Origin: Acidobacteriota bacterium
GTDB taxonomy: Bacteria > Acidobacteriota > Blastocatellia > Pyrinomonadales > Pyrinomonadaceae
NCBI GenBank assembly: GCA_019242475.1
Contig: JAFAVK010000130.1
Span: 1-49,735, forward strand
Reading direction: 5' to 3'
Length of the DNA: 49,735 bases
Below are positions 17,835 through 26,595 of the stretch, in pieces (the first letter of the stretch is position 1; each line of letters starts with the position of its first letter). Below the pieces are notes generated by a model. The model had not been told where the DNA came from. It ran no database searches and was given only the letters and a program-made list of their open reading frames with translations. The translations under genes were made by a program, and so were the position numbers.

Positions 17835-17867
17835 TGAAAGTTGAAGGGGCCGTCCCTTCAACTTTCA
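17835..17867. terminator. Perfect 14-bp hairpin after mqnD
   Basis: Arms 17835-17848 and 17854-17867 (TGAAAGTTGAAGGG and its complement) around a 5-nt loop. No T-run follows, so termination is probable from position but not from composition. Confidence 0.55.
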
Positions 17868-17982
17868 GCTTCAAACCTGCAACTTCGGACTTGAGTCCTG
17901 CATCGAAAGGGTTGCTCGGCGGGCGTTATCCCCTGACTCGAATGCCTCGCGCGTCCAACTCCTGAAGTCCGGAAGAGAGTTT

Positions 17983-18867
17983 ATGAGAAGAGTTCTTTTA
18001 ACAATCCTCGCCGCCCTGCTCTGCGCGGGTTCGGCCGCGGCGCAGAAGCAAAATGTCACCCCGGCCGCCGGCCCTACCATCGTCAACCGCTCGGGCGCGC
18101 CCGAGGACGTGGAGCGCATCGTCCGCACCTTCATGCAGAAGGAGGCCGAGTTCCGCAAGGCGCTCAACGAGTACGGCTTCCGCCGCGAGGCCATCCTCCA
18201 GACCATCGCGTGGGGCGGGCAGATTTCGGGCGAGTACCTGCGCCTCTCGCGCTTCGTCTTCGACGACAGCGGCAACCGCTTCGAGAAGATTCTCAAGTTC
18301 CCCGTCCCGACCCTCACCGAGCTTCAGATCACGGCCGAAGACCTCGAAGACTTCGGCGGCGTCCAGTCGTTCGCGCTCGAGTCGTCGAAGATGAACGAGT
18401 ACACCTTCGCCTACATCGGCAAGGAGAAGATCGACGAGCTGGACACCTACGTCTTCGACGTGACGCCGAAGATTCTCTCCGACCAGGCCCGCCTCAAGGC
18501 GCTCAAGGCGTCGAAGAAGCCCGAGCGCTTCTTCCAGGGGCGCATCTGGGTGGACGACCGCGACCTCCAGATCGTCAAGGCGCGCGGCAAGGGCGTGCCC
18601 GAGTTCGACCAGCGCTTCCCCACCTTCGAGACCTACCGCGAGCAGATCGACGGCAAGTACTGGTTCCCGACCTACTCCTATGCCGACGACGAGCTGACCT
18701 TCAAGACGGGCCAGAGCGTCCACCTCCGCATGCGCATCAAGTTCACGGACTTCGAGCGCCTGCGCGGCCGCGCCTCCGTCATCGAACAGGGCGACGAGAG
18801 CAAGGACAAGGACGACGAGCCCGCCAAGCCCGCGCCCACGCCCCCCGCGCAGAAGCCGAAGCCGTAA
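17983..18867 (+). CDS. Secreted protein, LolA-like outer-membrane lipoprotein-sorting fold suspected
   Basis: 294 residues with a clear signal peptide (MRRVLLTILAALLCAGSAAA, cleavage before QKQN). The body contains repeating beta-strand segments such as YTFAYIGKEKIDELDTYVFD and FFQGRIWVDDRDLQIVKA, resembling the LolA/LppX-type concave sheet that shields lipids. The tail is Lys/Pro-rich. Proteins like this are frequent in acidobacteria, but the lipid-carrier role is inferred from pattern only. A strong terminator follows directly. Confidence 0.7.
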   Translation: MRRVLLTILAALLCAGSAAAQKQNVTPAAGPTIVNRSGAPEDVERIVRTFMQKEAEFRKALNEYGFRREAILQTIAWGGQISGEYLRLSRFVFDDSGNRFEKILKFPVPTLTELQITAEDLEDFGGVQSFALESSKMNEYTFAYIGKEKIDELDTYVFDVTPKILSDQARLKALKASKKPERFFQGRIWVDDRDLQIVKARGKGVPEFDQRFPTFETYREQIDGKYWFPTYSYADDELTFKTGQSVHLRMRIKFTDFERLRGRASVIEQGDESKDKDDEPAKPAPTPPAQKPKP

Positions 18868-18883
18868 GAGATAGATTCAAAGT

Positions 18884-18926
18884 AAGAGGGCGGCGTGAAC
18901 GCTTAGATTCACGCCGCCCTCTTTTT
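18884..18926. terminator. Factor-independent terminator after the LolA-like gene
   Basis: Perfect 16-bp arms at 18884-18899 and 18908-18923 with an 8-nt loop, followed by TTTTT. Classic intrinsic terminator. Confidence 0.9.
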
Positions 18927-19035
18927 ATAACAATGTGCAGTCGGGGGTGGCTGTCTCGGGTCGGGCCATGTCAGAACCGCCCACGGCAGCCTCGAAGCCC
19001 GGCCGCACGGAGTCCGCCGGCGCAGCCGCCTCAAG

Positions 19036-19317
19036 CTACTTCTCGTCGTCAATCGTGTCTTCGGAGAGGTCGAACTGACACATGATCTCTTCCCACTCGG
19101 CCAGCGCCCGCGGCTGGTCGGTGTAGACCGAGCGCACGAAATCGTCCACCATCCGCAGGTCATCCATCGTCCTCTTCCCCTCGGCCACGTCGCCCGCGAC
19201 CGTCTTCGCCATGCGGAAGCACTCCCGGTGGAAGCGACTGAGCGCCGCCTCAAGGTTACTCTCCGCCAAACGTACACTCACGTCGAAGAACCTGTCGTCC
19301 AGCTTTTCGTCCACCAT
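19036..19317 (-). CDS. Small hypothetical protein
   Basis: 93 residues starting at ATG 19317, chosen for the excellent GGAGGAAGGAGG just upstream. A longer in-frame version to 19380 would begin with 21 non-matching residues. Mostly helical and acidic (VRLAESNLEAALSRFHREC, KTVAGDVAEGKRTMDDL), ending DLSEDTIDDEK. No transmembrane segment and no motif recognised. It stands alone between the terminator and the HNH gene. Confidence 0.65.
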   Translation of the reverse strand: MVDEKLDDRFFDVSVRLAESNLEAALSRFHRECFRMAKTVAGDVAEGKRTMDDLRMVDDFVRSVYTDQPRALAEWEEIMCQFDLSEDTIDDEK

Positions 19318-19553
19318 CGCCAACCTCCTTCCTCCTCCCGACGAACTAAGTACGAACGCCGAAGCCTTCGTCTCCACCATGACGCGGCGCTTCTTCTGAC
19401 TCCCCTCCCTCGGCCCAACGACCTGTCAACGCATCAATGCCCGACATCAACCGCTCCCACACACAACTTCCAAGAGAGGCACAGTGGCGGGGCGTCGGGT
19501 GCATGCCGCTGTTAGGCTCGTCCCGCTCCGTTTCTTTCCTTGCTAACTATTCC

Positions 19554-20054
19554 TCATTCTTCCTTATCCTTAAGAAAATCCGTATATCCTTTTTCAACCC
19601 ACCTGTTATTTAAAAAGAGTTGTGCGTCTTCTAGGGTCTTGAAGCACATGGCACTCTTTAGTCCATTGCATACCTGGCAAGCAGCGACAAAATTTGAGGC
19701 GCTATTGTTCTGTGAAAATGCGTAGGGAAGCATGTGATCCCATGCATGCTTTAATTTCACGGCACGGGTTTTACGATATACAGTTGAGCCAAATCTTCTT
19801 AAGCAATAAAAGCATCTGTAATCTTGTTCTTCAAGCTGCCTGTCACGGTCTTTTTTAGGCGGAAGATGCCGCTTCTGTTCTGGCTCAACCTCACGTTTAT
19901 AATATTCAGGAACTTCATTAACCTCCTTATCGCAACATTGCAAGACGCCCTCTCTCACGATAGCTACCATGCCGCAATCATCGCAGTAAGCTTTAGGCAG
20001 AACTACATTGCCATAAAGACCCATATAAGCCTTTTTGTTGGGAGTCTTTTTCAT
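19554..20054 (-). CDS. HNH endonuclease-family protein with N-terminal Cys-rich segment
   Basis: 166 residues. The C-terminal half is an HNH/His-Me finger: the first CxxC in YRCFYC (Cys81, Cys84), the DH pair in KHAWDHMLPY, Asn in SASNFVAACQVCN and the second CxxC at 126-129. The N-terminus holds CDDC and CC (residues 24-41), probably a second zinc site. HNH proteins act as restriction, homing or repair nucleases; the target is unknown. The gene is markedly A+T-rich against its surroundings and has no related neighbour, so it is likely a recent arrival. A 12-bp palindrome (20157-20168) lies upstream and may be an operator. Confidence 0.82.
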   Translation of the reverse strand: MKKTPNKKAYMGLYGNVVLPKAYCDDCGMVAIVREGVLQCCDKEVNEVPEYYKREVEPEQKRHLPPKKDRDRQLEEQDYRCFYCLRRFGSTVYRKTRAVKLKHAWDHMLPYAFSQNNSASNFVAACQVCNGLKSAMCFKTLEDAQLFLNNRWVEKGYTDFLKDKEE

Positions 20055-20156
20055 GGTGAGTATCCTCAGAACAGAAAGCGCCTAGTGGAGGTTCGCGCGG
20101 CATCTTATTAAACTTTGTAGAAAATAGGAAGAGCCTAATTACTATTGTGCCGAATG

Positions 20157-20168
20157 GTTCGGCCGAAC
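20157..20168. other. 12-bp perfect palindrome upstream of the HNH gene
   Basis: GTTCGGCCGAAC is self-complementary, and GCCGAA...CGGC words recur within the next 40 bases. It lies between two leftward genes, about 100 nt upstream of the HNH start. Could be an operator for that gene; weakly supported. Confidence 0.3.
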
Positions 20169-20216
20169 TCCGTAAGAGGGACTTAAACGCCGAATCACTC
20201 GGCTTGGCGGGGCACT

Positions 20217-21032
20217 CTAACCTCGGTCGGCGGCGGCCAGCTCTTCGGCGACGGCCGTGCGGGTGCGTTCGGTGAGGCGCTTCACGTCTTCGCCGGCGAG
20301 GCCGGCGGTCTCGATGGGCGGGAGGACGACCATCTCGGCCGTGCCGGGGCGCGCGACGCCGGTGCCCTTCCCCATCAGCTCGTCGGTGTATTTCATGACG
20401 ACGGGGACGACCGGCACCCCCGCCTCGACCGCCATGTAGAAACCGCCCTTCTTGAAGGGCAGCAGCTCGCCCGGCCGCGCCCGCGTCCCCTCGGCGAAGA
20501 CGCCGAACGAAATCCCCGAGCGCAGGCGGTCGGTCGCGGCCTTCGTCGTGCGGAAGGCGCTCTCGCGGTTCGTGCGGTCGATGGCGAGGATGTTGACGAA
20601 GCCCATCCCGTAGCCGAGGATCGGCACCTTCAAAAGCTCCTTCTTCGCGAGGATGCCGATGCGCCGCCGCAGGTGGTAGAAGAGCATCGCCGTGTCGAGG
20701 AACGAGCGGTGGTTGGCGATGAAGACGTAGGACTGCCGGGGGTCTAGGTTCTCAAGCCCCCGCACGCGGACGCGCACGCCGCTCAGCCGCAGCCAGTTGC
20801 GCGCGCCGAAGAGCGCGAAGGGGTAGAGCCAGTAGCGCCGCCGCGCGACGAGCGCCGCCGTAATCGACGGCGGGCCGATGACGAGCAGAAGCATCGCGGC
20901 CACGAACAGAGACCACCAGTACCAAAGCCTCCCCGCGAGCGTGCGCCGCGCCGCTGTGCTAGACTCGGTCTTCGTCGAACCCACGCTTCGTTCTTGGCCT
21001 TCAATCTCCGTCGGAAGACTTTCAGGATGCAT
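20217..21032 (-). CDS. plsC: 1-acyl-sn-glycerol-3-phosphate acyltransferase (PlsC family)
   Basis: Transfers acyl groups to lysophosphatidate in phospholipid synthesis. 271 residues from ATG 21032, with AAGGAA a few bases upstream; a GTG at 20984 is an alternative. An N-terminal membrane segment (LFVAAMLLLVIGPPSITAAL) precedes the acyltransferase motifs: NHRSFLDTAML (HX4D), motif II around FVNILAIDRTN, FAEGTRARPGELLPFKKGGF (EGTR) and VPVVPVVM. The gene's ATG overlaps the ATG of the divergent M14 peptidase in one ATGCAT palindrome, so each 5' region lies in the other's coding sequence. PlsC function is secure; acyl preference is unknown. Confidence 0.88.
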   Translation of the reverse strand: MHPESLPTEIEGQERSVGSTKTESSTAARRTLAGRLWYWWSLFVAAMLLLVIGPPSITAALVARRRYWLYPFALFGARNWLRLSGVRVRVRGLENLDPRQSYVFIANHRSFLDTAMLFYHLRRRIGILAKKELLKVPILGYGMGFVNILAIDRTNRESAFRTTKAATDRLRSGISFGVFAEGTRARPGELLPFKKGGFYMAVEAGVPVVPVVMKYTDELMGKGTGVARPGTAEMVVLPPIETAGLAGEDVKRLTERTRTAVAEELAAADRG

Positions 21033-23588
21033 CAAGCGTTCCTTCGCCGCCCGTCTCTCTTCGTCGCCGCGCTCGCACTCTGCTGCCTCTTTATAACGTC
21101 CGCGCACGCGCAACGACGCCGCCCCGCGCACACGCCGCAGCCGCCCGCTCCCGCCGGCGCCGGGACTCCGGCCGCCCCCGCGGGGCGCGTGCCCACGCCG
21201 CGCGACCTGCTCGGCTTCGACCCCGGCGACGACCGCAAGGTCGCCGACTGGAAGCAGATCACGGACTACTTCGGCCGTCTGGGCGCCCGCGGCGGGCGCG
21301 TCCGCGTCCAGACCGTCGGCACGTCCACGCTCGGCCGCCCGCTCATCGCCGCCTTCATCAGCTCGCCCGAGACTATACGCGAACTCGACAGGTATCGCGA
21401 AATCCAGCGCCGCCTCGCAGACCCGCGGCTCATCCAGAGTGACACGGAGCGCGACCGACTTGTGCGTGAAGGCAAGACGGTCGTCGTCGTCTCCTGCTCC
21501 ATCCACTCGACCGAGATCGTCGCCTCGCAGATGTCTCTGCAATTCGCCTACGAACTGGCCTCGGCGCAGGACGCGGAGACGCGCGAGATTTTAGACAACA
21601 CCATCCTCGTCCTCATCCCCTCGCCCAACCCCGACGGCATCGACATCGTCGCCGACTGGTACCGGCACTCGCTCGGCAAACCATGGGAAGGCTCCGAGCC
21701 GCCCGAGCTGTACCACGCCTACGCCGGCCACGACGACAACCGCGACTGGTTCATGCTCAACCTCCGCGAGACGCGCGCCGTCACGCGCCTCCTATGGAAG
21801 GAGTGGTTCCCGCAGATCGTCTACGACGTACACCAGCAGGGCTCGACGGGGTCGCGCTTCTTCGTGCCGCCCTTCTTCGACCCGCCGAACCCGCACATCG
21901 CGCCGCTGCTCCTGCGCGAGGTCGGACTCATCGGCCACAAGATCGCCGCCGACGCAGAGGCCGCCGGCTACAAGGGCGTCGTTACCAACGCGATGTACGA
22001 CACCTGGTGGCACGGCGGCTTCCGCACCGCGCCCTACTTCCACAACTCGGTCGGCATCCTAACCGAGGCGGCGAGCGCGCGCCTCCTGACGCCCGTCAAG
22101 GTCACGCCCGAACAGCTCCGCCGCTCCGCCACCCGAGGGATGCCGACGGCCCTGCCAGAGAGCCCGACGACCAACTTCCCAGACCCCTGGCCCGGCGGCG
22201 AGTGGCGCGCGCGCGACATCCTGAACCTTGAGCTGACCTCCGCGCGCTCAGTCCTCTCGATGGCGGCGAAGTACCGCGAGCGCTACCTGCGCAACTTCTA
22301 CGAGCTGGGGCGGCGCGCGCTCGACTGGCCGCCCGCAGACCGCGACGACGTGCTCGCCTACGTCATCCCCGCCGGCCAGGGGAAAGACGAGAACGTGGCG
22401 AAGCTCGTCACGCTCCTCGTCGAACAGGGCGTGGAAGTTTACAGGATGGACGCGGAGCTGCACCTGTCGCTCTCGGGGGCGCACGGCACCGTCTACAACG
22501 ACATGAAGAACGCGCCGGCCGAGTGGCCTCTGGGCAGCTACCTCGTCTATTTGCGCCAGCCGTACCGCACGGACGTGCAGACGCTCTTCGAGCGTCAGGA
22601 CTACCCCGACCGCCTGGCGGGCGGCGCGCCCGAGCGCCCCTACGACGTGGCCGGGTGGACGCTGCCGATGCAGATGGGCGTCGAAGCCTACCCCGTCCAA
22701 AACATCCGCGAGCCGGAAGGTCAAAGACGCCTGACGCTCGTCCGCGAGGAGGCGGAGGTGCGGCGCGACCTCGGGCTGCCGGCCGCCCCGTCCGTCAGAA
22801 TCGGCGGCGCGAGCGGGCGGGCCGACGTGAGGGTGACGATGCCGGACTCGCCGATCCGGAACCCCGTCCGCCGGCCCGTCCGCCTCGCGCTCTACAAGAG
22901 CTGGACGGCCTCGATGGACGAGGGCTGGACGCGCTGGCTCTTCGACACCTTCAACGTCCCCTACACCTCCCTGCGCGACGCGGACGTGCGGGCCGGCGAC
23001 CTGCGCGCGAAGTACGACGTGATCGTGCTCCCCTCGATGCGCCTGCGCGAGATCGTCGAAGGGCGCGCCAAAGAGACGGCGCCCGCCGAGTTGACGGGCG
23101 GCATCACCGAGGGCGGCGTCTCGAACCTCCGCCGCTTCGTCGAGGAGGGCGGCACGCTCGTCTGCTGGGACGACTCGACCGAGCTGCCCATCAAGCGCTT
23201 CGACCTCCCCGTGCGCAACGCGCTCGAAGGCTTGCGCCCCGCGGACTTCTACTGCCCCGGCTCCGTCCTGCGCGTCGAGGTCGAGACTTCGAACCCGCTC
23301 GCGCGCGGCTACCGCCCGGAGGCCGACGTCTACTTCGTCAACAGCGCCGCCTTCGAGGTGACCGACCCGGCCCGGGCGCGCGTCGTCGCACGCTACGCCG
23401 GCAAGGACGAGGTCTTGCGCTCCGGCTGGCTGCTCGGCGCCGACAAGCTCGCCGGCCGCGCCGCCCTCGTCGAAGCCACCCTCGGCCGCGGCCGCGTCAT
23501 TCTCTTCGGCTTCCGGCCCCAGCACCGCGGCCAGACCTGGGGCACCTTCAACTTTATCTTCAATAGCATCGAAAGCGCCGGGAAATAA
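21027..23588 (+). CDS. Secreted M14-family zinc carboxypeptidase
   Basis: 853 residues from ATG 21027, chosen because a signal peptide follows at once (FVAALALCCLFITSAHAQ); an in-frame TTG at 20994 would put 11 basic residues before it. The metal site reads CSIHSTEIVASQ (HxxE) with the third ligand in VYDVHQQGSTG; NPDGIDIVADW is the usual substrate-binding region. A large C-terminal part (about residues 400-853) lacks the catalytic motifs and includes a GATase-like segment (FDVPVRNALEGLR region and VEEGGTLVCWDDS). It shares its start palindrome with divergent plsC and is followed 74 nt later by a VWA gene. Extracellular peptide scavenging is likely. Confidence 0.87.
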   Translation: MHQAFLRRPSLFVAALALCCLFITSAHAQRRRPAHTPQPPAPAGAGTPAAPAGRVPTPRDLLGFDPGDDRKVADWKQITDYFGRLGARGGRVRVQTVGTSTLGRPLIAAFISSPETIRELDRYREIQRRLADPRLIQSDTERDRLVREGKTVVVVSCSIHSTEIVASQMSLQFAYELASAQDAETREILDNTILVLIPSPNPDGIDIVADWYRHSLGKPWEGSEPPELYHAYAGHDDNRDWFMLNLRETRAVTRLLWKEWFPQIVYDVHQQGSTGSRFFVPPFFDPPNPHIAPLLLREVGLIGHKIAADAEAAGYKGVVTNAMYDTWWHGGFRTAPYFHNSVGILTEAASARLLTPVKVTPEQLRRSATRGMPTALPESPTTNFPDPWPGGEWRARDILNLELTSARSVLSMAAKYRERYLRNFYELGRRALDWPPADRDDVLAYVIPAGQGKDENVAKLVTLLVEQGVEVYRMDAELHLSLSGAHGTVYNDMKNAPAEWPLGSYLVYLRQPYRTDVQTLFERQDYPDRLAGGAPERPYDVAGWTLPMQMGVEAYPVQNIREPEGQRRLTLVREEAEVRRDLGLPAAPSVRIGGASGRADVRVTMPDSPIRNPVRRPVRLALYKSWTASMDEGWTRWLFDTFNVPYTSLRDADVRAGDLRAKYDVIVLPSMRLREIVEGRAKETAPAELTGGITEGGVSNLRRFVEEGGTLVCWDDSTELPIKRFDLPVRNALEGLRPADFYCPGSVLRVEVETSNPLARGYRPEADVYFVNSAAFEVTDPARARVVARYAGKDEVLRSGWLLGADKLAGRAALVEATLGRGRVILFGFRPQHRGQTWGTFNFIFNSIESAGK

Positions 23589-23662
23589 AAAAACCTGGCA
23601 TCCGCGCGGCCGCCGGACACGTCAAAGGAGGGCGCCAGCCTGCGCCGCCGGGAGAAAATGCC

Positions 23663-25021
23663 ATGAAATTGCTCGCACGCCTGTCCCTGACTCTCGTCCT
23701 GCTCGCGTCCGCGGCCGCGCCTGCGGCCGTCGCACAGACGCGCCCGCGCCGCGTCGGCCAGACGCCGACCGCCGCGCCCACGACCGCGCCCGCCCCTGCC
23801 CCCGAGAGGCGCGCCCCGACGTTGGAGAGCGGCAGACCCGCCCAGACGAGTCAGACGACACCCGCGGCGCAAACGTCCGGCGAGGTCTCGGAGGAGGTGG
23901 GCGAGGACGAGGTCGTGCGCGTCAACGCGGCGCTGGTGACCGTGCCCGTCTCGGTGCTCGACCGCGACGGCCGCTTCATCGGCGGGCTGCAACAGGATGA
24001 TTTCCGCGTCCTCGAAGACGGCGTCGAGCAGCGCATCGCCTACTTCGCCCCCGTCGAGCAGCCCTTCACCGTCGCGCTCGTCATCGACACGTCGGGCTCG
24101 ACGCGCTTCCGACTCGAAGACATACAGGACGCGGCCATCGCCTTCCTCGACCAGCTCCGCCCGGCCGACCGCGTCATCGTCGTCTCCTTCGACGAACAGG
24201 TGCGCGTCCTCTCCGAGGCCACGAACGACCGCAACCAGCTCCGCGCGGCCATCCGCCGCACGCACACCGGCGGCGGGACGCGCCTCTACGACGCCGTTGA
24301 CCTCGTCATCAACGAACAGCTCGGCCGCGTCCAGGGGCGCAAGGCCGTCGTGCTCTTCACCGACGGCGTGGACAGTTCGAGCCACCGGGCCAGCTTCGAG
24401 AGCACGCTCGACGAGGCCGTCGAACTGGACGCGATGATCTACCCCATCCAGTACGACACGTACGACGGGAGCGGCGGCGGCGGCGGGGGCAACTGGCCCG
24501 GCCCGAACCGTTACCCGGGGAGGCGCGGCGGTGGCCGCAGGAACCCCGGCTGGGGCGACATCCTCGGCGGCATCATCCTCGGCGGCGGCAACGTCCGGAT
24601 CGGCGGGGGCGGAGGCGGAGGTGGCGGAGGCGGCGCCGGGACGACGCGCGCCGACTACGAGCGCGGTGGCGAGTACCTGCGCCGGCTCGCGGACGCCACC
24701 GGCGGGCGCAGCTACGACGCGCAGGACATCGGCTACATCAAGCAGGCGTTCACCAACATCGCCGAGGAGTTGCGGCGCCAGTACAGCCTCGGCTACTACC
24801 CCTCGCGCCAGGCGCAGGCTGAGGAGCGGCGCTCGATACGCGTCCGCGTCCGCCGCCCCAACCTCGTCGTCCGCGCGCGCGACAGCTACGTCTACCGCCC
24901 CGACGGCACCACCGGCCCCGACGCCACCACCGCCCAGGGCAACACCAACACGCGCCAGTCGGCCCCCGTGCTGCGCCGCAACTTCGACCCCTTCGGGGGA
25001 AGGGTGAACGACGAACGGTGA
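23663..25021 (+). CDS. Secreted VWFA-domain protein (acidobacterial VWFA-related family) with Gly-rich insert
   Basis: 452 residues with a signal peptide (MKLLARLSLTLVLLASAAAP). After a Pro/Ala/Thr linker comes the family core: VPVSVLDRDGRFIGGLQQDDF, then a VWA domain with the MIDAS motif DTSGST and VLFTDGVDSSS. A long Gly/Arg-rich low-complexity insert follows (about residues 270-330), then the C-terminal RLADATGGRSY and LRRQYSLGYYP segments. This layout is the acidobacterial VWFA-related type. Its ligand is unknown; secretion and metal-dependent adhesion are inferred. The Gly-rich insert is absent from the other two VWA proteins in this window. Confidence 0.88.
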   Translation: MKLLARLSLTLVLLASAAAPAAVAQTRPRRVGQTPTAAPTTAPAPAPERRAPTLESGRPAQTSQTTPAAQTSGEVSEEVGEDEVVRVNAALVTVPVSVLDRDGRFIGGLQQDDFRVLEDGVEQRIAYFAPVEQPFTVALVIDTSGSTRFRLEDIQDAAIAFLDQLRPADRVIVVSFDEQVRVLSEATNDRNQLRAAIRRTHTGGGTRLYDAVDLVINEQLGRVQGRKAVVLFTDGVDSSSHRASFESTLDEAVELDAMIYPIQYDTYDGSGGGGGGNWPGPNRYPGRRGGGRRNPGWGDILGGIILGGGNVRIGGGGGGGGGGGAGTTRADYERGGEYLRRLADATGGRSYDAQDIGYIKQAFTNIAEELRRQYSLGYYPSRQAQAEERRSIRVRVRRPNLVVRARDSYVYRPDGTTGPDATTAQGNTNTRQSAPVLRRNFDPFGGRVNDER

Positions 25022-25052
25022 CCCGTTTAAGCTAAGGCCACTCGCAGACACA

Positions 25053-25099
25053 AAGAGGCCGGAGGTTGAACGCTCGAACCTCCGGCCTCTTCTTCTTTA
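25053..25099. terminator. Hairpin terminator between the VWA gene and convergent glgC
   Basis: Perfect 15-bp arms at 25053-25067 and 25077-25091 around a 9-nt loop, followed by CTTCTTTA. Serves the VWA gene and possibly glgC. Confidence 0.8.
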
Positions 25100-25148
25100 A
25101 CTGTCAACCGCCGCGATTCTTTCAGTTCCTCGTTCGGCGTTCAGCGTT

Positions 25149-26447
25149 TCAAACGACGGTGCCGTCGCGGACGATGCCGTTCTTGGGGACGATGACGATG
25201 CCGTCGCGGATGAACCAGCTCCCCTCGGGGTCTTCGGCGTCGGAGAGGCCGCGCTCGTTCACCAGCCGGACGCCGGCGCCGATGCGCGCGTTCTTGTCCA
25301 CGATGGCGTTGCGGATGACCGAGCCCTCGCCGATGCCGATGCGCGGCTTGCCCTCGCGCATGTCGCGCTCCATCTCTTCAATCGACTGGTAGTAGTCGGC
25401 GCCCATGACGTAGGTGTCCTCGATGCTCGCGCCGAAGTCGATGCGCGTGCGCACCCCGATGAGCGAGCGCGTGATGACCGCCCGGCTGATGATGCACCCC
25501 TCCGAGATGATCGAGCTGTTGATGTGGCAGTTGTTCACCTTCGACGGCGGGAGGTAGCGCGCGCGCGTGTAGACGGGCGCGTCCGTGTCGAAGAGGTTGA
25601 ACTTCGGGATGGTCGCCGTCAGGTCGAGGTTCGCCTGGTGGAAGGCCGAGATCGTCCCGATGTCCTCCCAGTAGTCGTCGAAGAGGAAGCCCTGCACGTT
25701 GCTGTTCTCGATGGCGGCCGGGATGACCTGCTTGCCGAAGTCCATCCACGAGGGGTCGCGCTTGAGCAGCTCGACCAGCCAGTCGAACTTGAAGACGTAG
25801 ATGCCCATCGACGCGAGGAACGGCCGCCGCGCCGCCTCCTCGGCCGAGAGGCCGAAGGGCGTCGTGTCCACCCGCATCTCTTCGAGCGCCTCCCCTTTCG
25901 GCTTCTCGCGGAACTCAGTAATGCGGCCCGTGGGCTCCATCTTCATCAGGCCGAAGTCCTCGGCCGCCTCGCGCACGAAGGGGATGACCGAGATGGTCAC
26001 GTCGGCCTCGGTCTCGAAGTGGCGCGCGATAAAGCGGCGGTAGTCCATCCGGTAGAGGTGGTCGCCCGAGAGTATCAGCAGCGTGTCGATGCCCCAGTCG
26101 TACATGTGCGGCAAGACCTGGCGGACGGCGTCGGCCGTGCCCTGGAACCACTGCGGGTTCTGCGGCGTCTGCTCGGCGGCGAGGATTTCGACGAAGCCGT
26201 TCGAGAACTGCGAGAAGCGATAGGTCGTCGCGATGTGCTTGTTGAGGGAGGCCGAGTTGTACTGCGTCAGCACGAAGATTTTGAGGATGTCCGAGTTGAT
26301 GCAGTTCGAGATCGGGATGTCCACGAGCCGGTACTTGCCGCCGAGCGGCACGGCCGGCTTCGAGCGCAGCAGCGTCAGCGGCGAGAGGCGCGTGCCCGCG
26401 CCTCCGCCCAGGATGACGGCGAGAATGTTCGGTCTCTTCGGAGGCAT
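25149..26447 (-). CDS. glgC: Glucose-1-phosphate adenylyltransferase
   Basis: Makes ADP-glucose for glycogen synthesis. 432 residues. N-terminal nucleotidyltransferase: ILGGGAGTRLSPLT, KPAVPLGGKYRLVDIPISNC, and the substrate segment LSGDHLYRMDY. The C-terminal left-handed beta-helix is seen from NCHINSSIISEGC onward. The start ATG at 26447 has no strong RBS in view. No other glycogen gene is present; the leftward sugar-phosphate operon lies just upstream on the same strand. Activity is expected to be allosterically controlled as in the family. Very secure. Confidence 0.96.
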   Translation of the reverse strand: MPPKRPNILAVILGGGAGTRLSPLTLLRSKPAVPLGGKYRLVDIPISNCINSDILKIFVLTQYNSASLNKHIATTYRFSQFSNGFVEILAAEQTPQNPQWFQGTADAVRQVLPHMYDWGIDTLLILSGDHLYRMDYRRFIARHFETEADVTISVIPFVREAAEDFGLMKMEPTGRITEFREKPKGEALEEMRVDTTPFGLSAEEAARRPFLASMGIYVFKFDWLVELLKRDPSWMDFGKQVIPAAIENSNVQGFLFDDYWEDIGTISAFHQANLDLTATIPKFNLFDTDAPVYTRARYLPPSKVNNCHINSSIISEGCIISRAVITRSLIGVRTRIDFGASIEDTYVMGADYYQSIEEMERDMREGKPRIGIGEGSVIRNAIVDKNARIGAGVRLVNERGLSDAEDPEGSWFIRDGIVIVPKNGIVRDGTVV

Positions 26448-26503
26448 CGCCTACACCTTCCCTATCTGTTTGGAAAACTGGATGCCCCGAGCATAGACCC
26501 GAA

Positions 26504-26532
26504 GCGCCGCGCGTTTCAAGCTCGCGCGGCGC
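26504..26532. terminator. GC-rich hairpin between the VWA gene end and glgC start
   Basis: Perfect 10-bp arms 26504-26513 and 26523-26532 (GCGCCGCGCG and complement) around a 9-nt loop. No T-run on either strand, so its function as a terminator or attenuator is uncertain. Confidence 0.4.
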
Positions 26533-26595
26533 GTTTAAGGTTCTCTTACTGTTACAAAAGGGTGTCCGGCAGCCGCTGCGCACGGAGGCGCACAC

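Noticed and set aside
20985..21542. N-terminally extended acyltransferase reaching into the peptidase gene
   Set aside because: The extra 170 residues are the reverse reading of the M14 peptidase; the ATG at 21032 precedes the family N-terminus.
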